64,000 bases of DNA from Phenylobacterium koreense. Lineage in GTDB: Bacteria; Pseudomonadota; Alphaproteobacteria; Caulobacterales; Caulobacteraceae. Numbering within the stretch: the first letter of the stretch is position 1; every line of letters starts with the position of its first letter. Below, in pieces: positions 52,156 to 61,466 of this stretch. Where the stretch lies: contig NZ_JBEPLU010000001.1 in the NCBI RefSeq assembly GCF_040545335.1, forward strand, positions 2,232,001 to 2,296,000, read 5' to 3'. Below the pieces are notes generated by a model. It saw only the letters and a list, made by a program, of their open reading frames with translations. It was not told where the DNA came from and did no database searches. The position numbers were made by a program, and so were the translations under genes.

Positions 52156-55100
52156 TGCACGGCCTCCGCGATGTCGAGATCAACCTCGAAGGCGTTTTCG
52201 ACACGGCGCACTGCCTGTACGCGCGCGTAGACGGACAGATAGCCGGTCTGGACCGGGTTGGTCGCCAGGAAGCTAAACGCATCGGCGAGGTCAGACGCGG
52301 CGCTCATGGGGCAGGCCAGGGTCGCGGCGCCGTCGCGGGCGAGTCGGTCCAGGCAACGGTCCTGCCAACCCGGCGACTCAATGCTGATGACTTCAAGCCC
52401 TCGGCCTAAGTGAGGTTTGAGCAGAAGCGGTTCGGGGAGCGGGAAGTCCAAGAACGGCGAGTAGAGGTTGAGGCCGGACCTACGGATGTGGGCGCCTCGA
52501 GGCCACAGTAAGCTGTAGATGACCGCGAAGCGCCACTGATCCGGATTGATCGTCGGCACGTCGATACCCGCGCCCAGGAGCGCCGCGTCGATGTCGTCCC
52601 GTCGCGACAGTCGATAGGCGATGACCCGCGCGTCCAACTCGACGCCCAGACGCGCTTCCTCCGCCGACCATCGCGTCAACCCGTCTAGCAGGAAGCTGTC
52701 GCTGGCCGGCCCAGACCCCGGCCGCAAGATCCTGTTCGCGATGGCTACGATGAAGGCGTGGAAGGTGACATAGCCATCTTCAGCAAGCGCCTGCCTCAGC
52801 GCGGTGAACCGGTGATGGCTCTCCAAGGCGCCGTAGGCAGCGCGGTATTGTGCTGTCGCTTCGGCGATATCCCCGCTGGGGCGGGCGTCCAGTTCTTCCA
52901 GGAATCGGACCATCTGGAAGTCGCTCAGGAGGAAGTCGTTATCGCGGAGCGCCGCGGTCATCAGGCTGAAAAACCGCCTTGGGTCGTCGGCATACTGCTT
53001 CAGAACCTCCTCGATCAGGCCGTTGCCGCCGGGAGAAAGCTCGCTGATCCAGACCTCGAGTGCAGGTGCCTCCGCGATTTCATCAACAGCTTCGCGGGGC
53101 CCGGGATCGATGTCAGCGACCAAGCTGTCGACGTCGATTTCCGGGCAGAGACTGGCGATCGCATTGGTCGCCGCTGCGGCGACCGTCGCTGCAAAGCGCC
53201 GCTGGAGCCAGGGCTCCCAATCCTCAGTCACCGGGTTCCAAAGGATGGCCGCCAAGCGGTGCAAGTCGGATACGACGGCGGTGTCGGCGAGGTGGTTCGA
53301 GAGAGCCTGGCGCAGTTTGTCCTGCGTGTTGCCGTGGGCGTCGGCGTCATCGACGATGGCCGACTGAAACAGGATAGTGAGTGTCTGGTCGAGCGACAGA
53401 TCAGCCCGGCCGGAGGCGAGATTGTCGGCGGCCTCGCGTAGGGAGATCGACTTCGCCATCGCCTCGTTCGACAGCGCCGCGAGCAGGAGATGGGCGAGCC
53501 ACTCACGAGCAAACGCGTTATCGACGTTGGCCAGATACGGGCCGCTCCTGGCCTGGTCGTGGAAGCGCGCCGTGCGAACTGCGCGATGAAGGGCGCTGTC
53601 TTCGGGCCCCAGCGCAGCCCACAGCGCCTCGGGAAGAGCGAGCTTCAGGCAAAGCGCATCGGTGCTCAGGCTGAACCCGATCGCCGCCGGCCTGCCGGCC
53701 TCGTCAAAGGTGAAGGTCTTTTGGGTCGCGCTGCCGTCCTTGAACCGTATTTCGGCGGCGCTCGCGACGGCAAAGCGCCGAACCTCGACGGGGGCTAGGT
53801 TCTGGTGGGTGAAGAACCGCACTTCGGAAAACAGATCGGCCCACGGGTCCCGCTGAGGCATCTCCAAGGCTAAGCCGGCCGCTCGCGCCACAATCTGGGA
53901 CCGCCAGTCCAAGCGCGCCTGCGACGTGTCGAGGACATTGAAGGGCGTCTGGTCGGTGTTGATGCGCAACGGGCGATAGACGGGGTAGCGGTAGACGCCT
54001 GCCGGCGTGTTCACGGCCCAGTCGCCGAGCAGGTCCGTTTCCATGATCGCGGCAAGGCTAATGGCCTGCCGCGGATTGGCGTCCAAGGCTGGGCAAACCC
54101 AGTGGCGTTCAGCGGCATGGCTCAAGGCGAACCGTCGCGAGACGCGCCCAGGCGCGAAATCGCGCATCGCCTGGAGGATAGGCATGACCTGCGGTGGCGG
54201 TGTCTGGCCGCCGCGGGCTGGTAGGCCGATGAAGACCTCCGGCAGGTTCAAGTCGCTGAATAGATTGGCGGGCGCGAACTCCGGCAGCGGTGAGTTGGCG
54301 ACCACGGTGTCGCCGGCCGCGCCTTGGCTCCCCCAGCCTGTCTCAAGCCGCCTAAGCGCTGTCGGCAGCACTTCCGTCAGCAAAGGTCGGGGGTAGTCCC
54401 AGAGGAGGAGCTCAATTTCCCGTTCTTCAAGTCGCAGCACGCGGCCCAAGAACGTGGCATACCGATCGCGTTCTGCCGGTTCGCTAAGAATCCGCATGAT
54501 GGCCCGGGCCATTCGGCTTTGGCGATCTTGGTCCGGACGCCAATCGGTCGGACCGCTGAGATTTCTCCACACGCTGCCGTCGGGGGCGGCGTTAAGTTGC
54601 TGACCTAGGTAGTCGAGGGTGGCGTAAACGGACTGGATCCGGCGGACGTATCGGTTCCCCGTCGGAAGGCTCCGCACCGCTAGTTCCGGGTCGAAGAGTA
54701 GATCGTAGCCTTGATAGGCGATGCGATCGCGGCCGTAGTCCGAGAGCACCACGATTGTCCAAGGGCGCATTTTGCGGGACCGTCCAGCGCGCCCCTTCCG
54801 TTGCAGGAATTGGGCGACGTCGCGAGGCGCCTTGTGCTGGATCACCGCGCCCACGAGAGGATCGTTGAACCCGACCTCGAGGGTGGCCGTCGCCACCACG
54901 ATGTCGAGGTTTTGCCCAACCCCCGGATCTGAGGACATGACCCTCCCAACCGCCTTGCGGTCTGTGCTGTCGAGGGGGTGGCCGATGTCCAGCGGGGCCT
55001 GCCAGTCCTGTCCGTGCAGCTTGCGCAGAAGGCTGGCCGACGGCCTGCGCAGTATGGCTAGGCCTCCTTGGGGGTGGTTTTGGGCGTCGAAGTTCCCCCA

Positions 55101-56714
55101 CGAGTTTCGACCCTCGGCGTCCAACATCGCAAAATACATGCGATTGGTGACGTCGAGGTCGTCCGTGAACAGGAACAGCCGCTCGCCGAAGGCACCGCGG
55201 CTCTTGCGCTCACGGGGGCTGTCCAATAGTCGCGAGATGAGCATCGCGGCCTGGATCGTCGTCGACATTAGCGCGGTTTGCGAAACCGGGTCACCGCGCA
55301 AGGCGAGCATGTACTCCGCCCCTTCGTCGATCATGTCCGAGTTCGCCGGGGTGACCTCGACGGCGCTCTGCTCAGGCAGGCCGGTTAGCTGAGCCAGGAA
55401 CTTGGCGCCGTCGCGAAGCGTCGCCGACAGCCCAACGAAACTCACGGACTTCTTCAACAACGTGCGCCAGCGCCGCAGGAGGAAGGCGACCTGGGCACCC
55501 GATCGCCCGGCGTAGGTGTGGACCTCGTCCAACAGCATGATTTCGACTGGACGCTCGGCCTTGGCCCCGAGACCGAAGAGATGTTGCGTCTCGGAGTCCG
55601 ACATCCGTTGGTTCAACATCTCCGTCGTGGTGAACAGGATGTCCGGGGCGTTGGACTTCAGGCGCTCGCGGGTAAGAACGACTTCGTCTTCGAGGATGCG
55701 ATGCCCACACGCGTCGCACCGCAGCCGTTCTACGTTCCGCTGCCGATCCTCGTGCAACCACACCAGGTTGCCTTGGCAGTCTTCGGTCGGGCAGCGGATG
55801 GACTCACAGATGATCCCGTCTCGGTGATCAGGCCATTTCCCACGCTTCTCATCGCCAAAACCCTGTTCTGCGGCCCTCGCGTTCGCCGGGGTCGGCCCGA
55901 AAAACGTGGCGATCAGGATTTTGCGTCTGCCCTGCGCCGCCAGGGTCGCATCGAGCGCACGCGCTTGGGCGTAAACCTCGGCGAATTGATCTTTCAGAAG
56001 TTCATTGCGCGGGTAGAGGGCGAGCACCTTCACCCAGCGGCTGCTGGGCTTGTCGCGACGGATGTGGGCGGCGATCCGCGCCATCGCCGGCAGGTAGAAG
56101 GCCAAGGTCTTGCCGCTGCCGGTTCCCGCGCTCACCAGGGTGGCTTGCGACGTGCCGCGGCCGAGCCCGGTCAGAATCCGTTTCGTTGCCGCGACCTGGA
56201 ACTTCGCAAGCGTGAATGTAGGCCCGAAACCCCGCACGAGGACCTCCAGGGCGTTTCTCGCGTCGAGATCGCTGACGGCTTCGCCAATATCCTGGATCGC
56301 CGCATCGGCGGAGATGGACCGCCGCGGATACCGGCGGCGGCGCCAGATGAACCGAAAATCGGCGACGAGCGTGGGGGCATCCTGCCAGCCGATCGGGCCG
56401 GCATGCTTGGGGAAAAGTTGGCGCAGGCGAAACATCAACCTGACGCCTTCGGCCATTCTTGACCGGAAGCGTTCTCCCGGCTGGTCGCCGACTTCGAAAA
56501 TCAAGGTCCGATCCAGGAGCGCGTGAACGACATCCTGTGCGTGGAGCAGGGTCAACCCGTCGAAGGAGGGGACCGCGTTCAGTGCATCATCGACGATTTC
56601 GTGGAGTTCAGCATGGGTCAGAAAAGCGTCGACAAGACCCCACGACAGTAGGCGCGCCTCACGCTGCTCGACCTGGTCGAGGACTTGGATCAGCAAAGCG
56701 TCATCTGGACTCAT
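52152..56714 (-). CDS. dpdJ: Dpd system large DEAD/DEAH-type helicase DpdJ
   Basis: Protein of 1520 residues. Superfamily 2 helicase motifs: Walker A SAGTGSGKTLAFYLPA (196-203 core), DEVH box 396-399 preceded by EIMLL, SAT motif 430-432, and a C-terminal helicase domain with VATATLEVGFNDPLVGAVI and QRKGRAGRSRKMRPW (about 645-665). Between motifs I and II sits a Cys4 zinc ribbon (Cys 308, 313, 333, 336). The ~850 residues after the helicase core have no recognised domain. This matches DpdJ, a helicase of the Dpd restriction set. Overlaps dpdI and dpdK with ATGA junctions. Confidence 0.85.
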   Translation of the reverse strand: MSPDDALLIQVLDQVEQREARLLSWGLVDAFLTHAELHEIVDDALNAVPSFDGLTLLHAQDVVHALLDRTLIFEVGDQPGERFRSRMAEGVRLMFRLRQLFPKHAGPIGWQDAPTLVADFRFIWRRRRYPRRSISADAAIQDIGEAVSDLDARNALEVLVRGFGPTFTLAKFQVAATKRILTGLGRGTSQATLVSAGTGSGKTLAFYLPAMARIAAHIRRDKPSSRWVKVLALYPRNELLKDQFAEVYAQARALDATLAAQGRRKILIATFFGPTPANARAAEQGFGDEKRGKWPDHRDGIICESIRCPTEDCQGNLVWLHEDRQRNVERLRCDACGHRILEDEVVLTRERLKSNAPDILFTTTEMLNQRMSDSETQHLFGLGAKAERPVEIMLLDEVHTYAGRSGAQVAFLLRRWRTLLKKSVSFVGLSATLRDGAKFLAQLTGLPEQSAVEVTPANSDMIDEGAEYMLALRGDPVSQTALMSTTIQAAMLISRLLDSPRERKSRGAFGERLFLFTDDLDVTNRMYFAMLDAEGRNSWGNFDAQNHPQGGLAILRRPSASLLRKLHGQDWQAPLDIGHPLDSTDRKAVGRVMSSDPGVGQNLDIVVATATLEVGFNDPLVGAVIQHKAPRDVAQFLQRKGRAGRSRKMRPWTIVVLSDYGRDRIAYQGYDLLFDPELAVRSLPTGNRYVRRIQSVYATLDYLGQQLNAAPDGSVWRNLSGPTDWRPDQDRQSRMARAIMRILSEPAERDRYATFLGRVLRLEEREIELLLWDYPRPLLTEVLPTALRRLETGWGSQGAAGDTVVANSPLPEFAPANLFSDLNLPEVFIGLPARGGQTPPPQVMPILQAMRDFAPGRVSRRFALSHAAERHWVCPALDANPRQAISLAAIMETDLLGDWAVNTPAGVYRYPVYRPLRINTDQTPFNVLDTSQARLDWRSQIVARAAGLALEMPQRDPWADLFSEVRFFTHQNLAPVEVRRFAVASAAEIRFKDGSATQKTFTFDEAGRPAAIGFSLSTDALCLKLALPEALWAALGPEDSALHRAVRTARFHDQARSGPYLANVDNAFAREWLAHLLLAALSNEAMAKSISLREAADNLASGRADLSLDQTLTILFQSAIVDDADAHGNTQDKLRQALSNHLADTAVVSDLHRLAAILWNPVTEDWEPWLQRRFAATVAAAATNAIASLCPEIDVDSLVADIDPGPREAVDEIAEAPALEVWISELSPGGNGLIEEVLKQYADDPRRFFSLMTAALRDNDFLLSDFQMVRFLEELDARPSGDIAEATAQYRAAYGALESHHRFTALRQALAEDGYVTFHAFIVAIANRILRPGSGPASDSFLLDGLTRWSAEEARLGVELDARVIAYRLSRRDDIDAALLGAGIDVPTINPDQWRFAVIYSLLWPRGAHIRRSGLNLYSPFLDFPLPEPLLLKPHLGRGLEVISIESPGWQDRCLDRLARDGAATLACPMSAASDLADAFSFLATNPVQTGYLSVYARVQAVRRVENAFEVDLDIAEAVQ

Positions 56715-57436
56715 GGGCGGCCCAAGGCACGGATCGAATAGCCATCCATAGCCTTGTTATCGGCCAGCCAGGTCAAGACTTCCGCGGTCAGAAGGGTAAG
56801 AGGCGCGCCGCCACCTTGCACGGCGGCCAGGAAGCGCTTCACCTCGTCGCTGACGGCAAAGTCGAACTTCCCGGAGATCGTCGCCAACTCCCGCGCAAGC
56901 GTCTTCGCTTCCACCACAGCCGACCCGCCGGTCGGCAGAGTCTGGAAAAGCGCTGAAAACTGGGCGTAGGCTCGTTGATACTCCGCCAGCGCTTGGAGGT
57001 TTTGCGGCGTTCGCGCGATGCGTTTTTCGATCGTCGTTGGTGCGTCGCCCGCATAGACGGCCGCCCGAAACTCCTTCCAGCCTGTCAGTAGTGCGGTCTC
57101 GACATCCTTGGCGGCGTTCCCGCCTTCGGTGATCAGATTAGTCCAACCAGTTCCCTTTGTGAGCGTGGCGGACTTCCTATCGACCCGGAACCTGTCCCTC
57201 AGCGTGGTGGCGCGCTTGCGAACCTGCCCAAAGCTGGCCGGAGGTCTCACGTCGACCCCCTGTTGGGCGAAGGCGGCCCGCTGCTTCTCGAGCGATGCGA
57301 GGGTCTGGGCCAGGGGCGCCAACTCGCGCTGCAGCGCGGCCAAGGCGCTGGCCTCCTTGGCGTTGGCGGCCAGACCTTGGAGCCGCTCAAGCTTTTCCCG
57401 AAGGCCTTTGACGCGGACGGGTAGCGCGTCTTTCAT
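56711..57436 (-). CDS. dpdI: Dpd system protein DpdI
   Basis: Protein of 241 residues from ATG 57436, which overlaps the dpdH stop. The N-terminal ~70 residues are a coiled coil (LREKLERLQGLAANAKEASA, LASLEKQRAAFAQQG); the rest is mainly helical with no known motif. Assigned as DpdI by its place between dpdH and dpdJ and by size. Likely an accessory or bridging subunit; no enzymatic residues are evident. Confidence 0.68.
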   Translation of the reverse strand: MKDALPVRVKGLREKLERLQGLAANAKEASALAALQRELAPLAQTLASLEKQRAAFAQQGVDVRPPASFGQVRKRATTLRDRFRVDRKSATLTKGTGWTNLITEGGNAAKDVETALLTGWKEFRAAVYAGDAPTTIEKRIARTPQNLQALAEYQRAYAQFSALFQTLPTGGSAVVEAKTLARELATISGKFDFAVSDEVKRFLAAVQGGGAPLTLLTAEVLTWLADNKAMDGYSIRALGRP

Positions 57437-60400
57437 TGGATCGCGCCTTCCACCACAGCGGGCGAGCCCTCGTCGGCCAACGCAGTCAACAAGGCGTCGA
57501 TCTCTCCGGCGATTTTGCCCGGGTTGGCCTGCTCGTGATTGGAATAGACCCGATCGACCGTCTGCTCCGCACCGGTGATAATCTGATCCACCATACTGAG
57601 GAATGACACCGTCCGCTCGACCGACGAGAGGTCCAGCGCGCCCAGGGCGTTCAGAACCTTTGGCAGCTGTTCCGCGTTGGCTTCGTCCACCAGCGACGCC
57701 TTTTTCACTAGGTCTATAATCGGCGTTGCTCTGAAATCGACGAGACGCCGCTCGAACTCTTTCAGGCTGATATCGCTTCGAGTCCAATTTCCGGTCGAAG
57801 ACAACAGTGAGGCGACGGCCTCGAGTTCAGCGATGAACGCCGTCTTGTCGAAATCAGCGTCGATGTAGTCACTCAGTTCAGTGCGGAACGTCCGTAACTT
57901 CGCGATGACGCCCTGGATCTGCGCCCACAACCGCTTGGCGTTGAGCGGGTTGAGGTAGCCGCGCGTCTCGGCGCCAAGCTCATCCGGCAGCGACGTCTCG
58001 CTCTCGTCGTCCTTGTCGCCAGCGGCCAAGGCGTCGAGCAGCCGAACGCCATCGAGGCCAAAGAGCACGGAGCCGGCGCCCTGGAATGCGCCCAATAAGT
58101 CCCGCAAATCGTCCTGAAGCGTCTTGCGCGCCGCCACACCGCCGGTCTCCGCCCAGACCGAGGCACGAACCTTTTCCCACCCGTCGTCGAAGGCCTGGTT
58201 CTCCATCGCCGGCAACGGCGAAAATGCGGCGGACAACGCCGTCTGCACGTTGCTCAACTTCACCGGCGGCGCGAGGCCGGCGATGCGGGCCTGCGTCACG
58301 AGCCCCCGTGCAATGGCATTGATCTGGCGATTGGCCTCATCGAGCAGCATGGGCGTTAGTTGCGCGATCAGGCGATCGACCAGGTTGGTCGCCGCGACGT
58401 AATCGTCGGCGGCTTGGTCGTAGGTCCAACGTTGTTGGTTTCGCGCGAACCGCAGAGCGCCGAGCATGCCCGCCCGGATGCGCCCGTCGCTGTCTTCGTG
58501 ACTCTCACATACCTGGATCACGCGTTTGGCCGGCGTGTTGCCTTTGGCGTTGGCGATGTGAATGGCGCCGGGGCGAATGGGCTGGGGGCGAAGGCGCAAG
58601 GCTGGCCAATTGATCGCGTCTTTGATCATGCCGGCCAGCGCAGAGCGGATGGCGTTGGCTTCGGCCTGCCCCAGCGGAGTCCCACCCGTCCAGGCCTCCA
58701 GCTTCGCTTGCTGCTCGGCGAACCAAGGGTCCGGAGCCGAAGGTTCAGGCGTCACGGGCGAGGGCGCGCGCTCCGCGCTCGGGGCGGATGGCTTCGTCGG
58801 CGCGACAGGCGCGATCGGCTGCGCCGGTGGAACGAACGTAATATTGGCCAGGTCCGCGGGCGTCGGCAGTCCGAAACCGGTGAAGATGCCCGGCGCGACG
58901 TTCGCGATTCCTTCCTCGGTGGTCGGGTTGCCGCCCCAGATCGCGAGCAAGGGGCCAAGACGCCGGCGATTGGCTTCAGACTGCCCGGCGCGCCTCACCC
59001 AACCGGCCAGCCACGCATTGGGGAGCACGGCTCTCTGGTCTGCCGATGGGAAGGCGTTGGTCGTGTAATCCCCCCGCAAAAGCAACGTGTTCCGCAGGAT
59101 GGAATTGATGACCTTCCGCGGATTAAGGACTAGCTGGCCGTTCTTGACGAGATGCGCGTCCACCATCGCAGCGATGGCCGCACGGTTGAAAGGGAAGAGG
59201 GGATGGCCGGCGTTCGACGAGCCGAAGGCGCGCAACATCCCCTGCGCGTCATCATCGTCCTCGTCTCTCCAGCTCTCAAGCCAGGCGCTGGACGGTCGTC
59301 CTTCGGATCCGGCGAATTTCCGCTTTAAGGCGTCGTCGCCCCAACGGGCGGCGTTGAGGTAGGCGCCGACCATTTCCACGGCCGACGTCCTGATTTCGTC
59401 GTCTGACAACGCTCTTCCGCCGACCACCCATTCGCGCTGCGCGCGGGTGTAGATCGTCTCGCGGAACGACAGGACCCCATCGGTGAGGGCGATAGCGGTC
59501 CGCATCGTCGCGCGCACGCGCTGGCCGTCGCGTTCCCCTTCCTGGATGCAGACCTTCAGCAGGACATCTTGAATGCCTGAGAGGGCCGCAAAATCCTCGA
59601 CGAGCAGGACCAGGTCCTTGCCCTCGTCGAGGAGCGTCTTGCGGACTGCCAGGATGATGTCCTGCAGCGTGATGCCGCCGGTGGATTGCTGGAGTTGGAA
59701 GACGTTTCCGATCGCGGGATCGATTGCTTGGTTCAATATCTCGACAGCGGGTGCGACGCGCGCCCGGTCGCTGCTGGCGATCACGGTCGTGTAGTACTGG
59801 CGAACCGGCATTGAGGCGTCCGCAAGGTTCACCGTAGGCGGCAACACCAGATCGTCGGTGGTGAACTGGGTCTGGTCGTCCTCCTCCTCATCGGTCTCGG
59901 ATCGCCCACGCAGCGCGCGCGACACGACCCTCGACAGGACCGTGTCGATGAAGTGCTGGGACAGGGCAGGGTCGGAAAAAAGCTTCGGCAGGTCCCGCGC
60001 ATGCCCGATCTTCGGTCGTAAGGCGGCCGCCCGCTCAGGGTGTTGCTGAACCTCGACTTCCAGTTTCTTGCGGATCTCCGCGAGGGCGTTCTCGAGGTGC
60101 GCGCGGAATGTAACCGCGGCTGTCCCGACGTCGACTTCGGCAACGGCCCTTTTGAGGTCTTCGGTAGCGTCCTTGTAGCGCGGGTTGTCTTTCAGCGGCT
60201 CGAGGATCAACTCGACGACCGTCCGTAGGCTGGCACTCTTCGGGATTCGGATGATGTGCAGTTGTTCGCGCTTCGCCGAGCGCTGCAGTTGTGCGTCGAG
60301 CCAGCGGATGATGTGCGACTTCCCGGCGCCCGATGCGCCGGTGATCGGGAAAAGCAACGTTCCGCCAGGAACGTTGTCGGTCAGAAAGGCCTCGAGAAGA

Positions 60401-60561
60401 TCGTCCTCGCTGACGGGCGTTGCCGCGCCCGAGCCAACGTCGATGGTTGTGAGCGCCGACGGCTGGTGGACCGCCAGGAGGACGGCGACATCGGCCGTCT
60501 CCGCCTCATTCTTGATGCAGGCGTTTACCTGCGCTTCCTTGGGCCAATAGTTCTGCAGCAT
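57433..60561 (-). CDS. dpdH: Dpd system P-loop ATPase DpdH
   Basis: Protein of 1042 residues. Walker A is GASGAGKS (75-82) after FPIT; Walker B is LVLLVEDF (317-324) with Glu 322-Asp 323, giving an AAA/STAND-like ATPase in the first ~560 residues. A Pro-rich linker (about 576-612) leads to a long helical C-terminal half. This fits DpdH, an ATPase of the Dpd restriction module. Its ATG overlaps the dpdG stop by one base (TGATG) and its stop overlaps dpdI. Confidence 0.8.
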   Translation of the reverse strand: MLQNYWPKEAQVNACIKNEAETADVAVLLAVHQPSALTTIDVGSGAATPVSEDDLLEAFLTDNVPGGTLLFPITGASGAGKSHIIRWLDAQLQRSAKREQLHIIRIPKSASLRTVVELILEPLKDNPRYKDATEDLKRAVAEVDVGTAAVTFRAHLENALAEIRKKLEVEVQQHPERAAALRPKIGHARDLPKLFSDPALSQHFIDTVLSRVVSRALRGRSETDEEEDDQTQFTTDDLVLPPTVNLADASMPVRQYYTTVIASSDRARVAPAVEILNQAIDPAIGNVFQLQQSTGGITLQDIILAVRKTLLDEGKDLVLLVEDFAALSGIQDVLLKVCIQEGERDGQRVRATMRTAIALTDGVLSFRETIYTRAQREWVVGGRALSDDEIRTSAVEMVGAYLNAARWGDDALKRKFAGSEGRPSSAWLESWRDEDDDDAQGMLRAFGSSNAGHPLFPFNRAAIAAMVDAHLVKNGQLVLNPRKVINSILRNTLLLRGDYTTNAFPSADQRAVLPNAWLAGWVRRAGQSEANRRRLGPLLAIWGGNPTTEEGIANVAPGIFTGFGLPTPADLANITFVPPAQPIAPVAPTKPSAPSAERAPSPVTPEPSAPDPWFAEQQAKLEAWTGGTPLGQAEANAIRSALAGMIKDAINWPALRLRPQPIRPGAIHIANAKGNTPAKRVIQVCESHEDSDGRIRAGMLGALRFARNQQRWTYDQAADDYVAATNLVDRLIAQLTPMLLDEANRQINAIARGLVTQARIAGLAPPVKLSNVQTALSAAFSPLPAMENQAFDDGWEKVRASVWAETGGVAARKTLQDDLRDLLGAFQGAGSVLFGLDGVRLLDALAAGDKDDESETSLPDELGAETRGYLNPLNAKRLWAQIQGVIAKLRTFRTELSDYIDADFDKTAFIAELEAVASLLSSTGNWTRSDISLKEFERRLVDFRATPIIDLVKKASLVDEANAEQLPKVLNALGALDLSSVERTVSFLSMVDQIITGAEQTVDRVYSNHEQANPGKIAGEIDALLTALADEGSPAVVEGAIQ

Positions 60562-61466
60562 CAGACGACGTCCAGCCGAACAGGGCCACGGCGGATGTAG
60601 GGGAAGCTCCGCCAGCGGCGGCCACCCACGCCGGTCATCTGCAACCCTTCCTCGTTGTCGTCACGCTGGTCGAATTCGAGCTCGCCTGTGTCCACCAACC
60701 GCTCGATCGCTCTGGATAGCGAGGAAGACAAAACGCCTTCGGCTGCAGGCTCCCACGCTGAGTCCTTCAAGGTGTCCTCGACCCGGACACGATAGAGCCC
60801 AGTATCCAGCACCGGCAGTCGCTCCGACAGCTTGGATAGGAACACCCGCGCCGGCAACGACGCTCCGCTATCGAACAGATCGTCGATGACGCCGCGTAGG
60901 GCGACCGTTGGGTCGACGACGAAGAGCGCGCCCTCGCGGCCGAAGCCGAGGTATGACATCCACGACTTGAGCGTATTGTAGCGCGTGTCGTTCTGGAGCA
61001 TCCGCTTCGTCAGGTCTTTCACCTGAAGCGCTTCCAAGTCCTCGATGGCCTTATGGTTGGACGTGTCTAGCGTATAGACGTCCTGCGCCAGCATCCACGA
61101 GAGCCCACGGCTCAGGTCGGCGCTCTTCGAGTTCTTCTGTTCCCAGAACCGGGCATTATTCTCCGGCAACAAGGCGATCTCGCGGGCAATCCCCGGTAGT
61201 CGCGCTTCAGCCTTGGCGACATCGTTGCCCAGGCGCGACCGATAAGGTTCGCTCAACGCTGTGAGGTCGCCGATCGTCTCGAACAGACCCAAGTCGGACC
61301 AGGTCAGGAATGAGCCATTTAGCTTCGCCTTGTCGACGGCCTCCAGGTCGGCGCCGCACATGCCAAGAAGGTCGGCACGAGATCGTGGTCCAAACCGAAC
61401 CGAGGTCCTCACGAGCATGATCAAGGTGTTCACTTGGCCGTCGCTCGCCTGGTTCAATACCGTCAT
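60561..61466 (-). CDS. dpdG: Dpd system protein DpdG
   Basis: Protein of 301 residues, ATG overlapping the dpdF stop. The N-terminal part is helical and begins with a possible DNA-binding helical segment (VNTLIMLVRTSVRFGPRSRA); the C-terminus contains LSRAIERLVDTGELEFDQRD and ends RSFPYIRRGP, resembling a winged-helix wing. No catalytic motif. Named from its position between a RecQ-like helicase and the large ATPase, and from its size. Confidence 0.72.
   Translation of the reverse strand: MTVLNQASDGQVNTLIMLVRTSVRFGPRSRADLLGMCGADLEAVDKAKLNGSFLTWSDLGLFETIGDLTALSEPYRSRLGNDVAKAEARLPGIAREIALLPENNARFWEQKNSKSADLSRGLSWMLAQDVYTLDTSNHKAIEDLEALQVKDLTKRMLQNDTRYNTLKSWMSYLGFGREGALFVVDPTVALRGVIDDLFDSGASLPARVFLSKLSERLPVLDTGLYRVRVEDTLKDSAWEPAAEGVLSSSLSRAIERLVDTGELEFDQRDDNEEGLQMTGVGGRRWRSFPYIRRGPVRLDVV

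Noticed and set aside
49328..56714. DISARM-like system from a large helicase next to a PLD protein
   Set aside because: There is no DrmB (DUF1998) protein or DISARM methylase, and the whole gene order matches Dpd instead.
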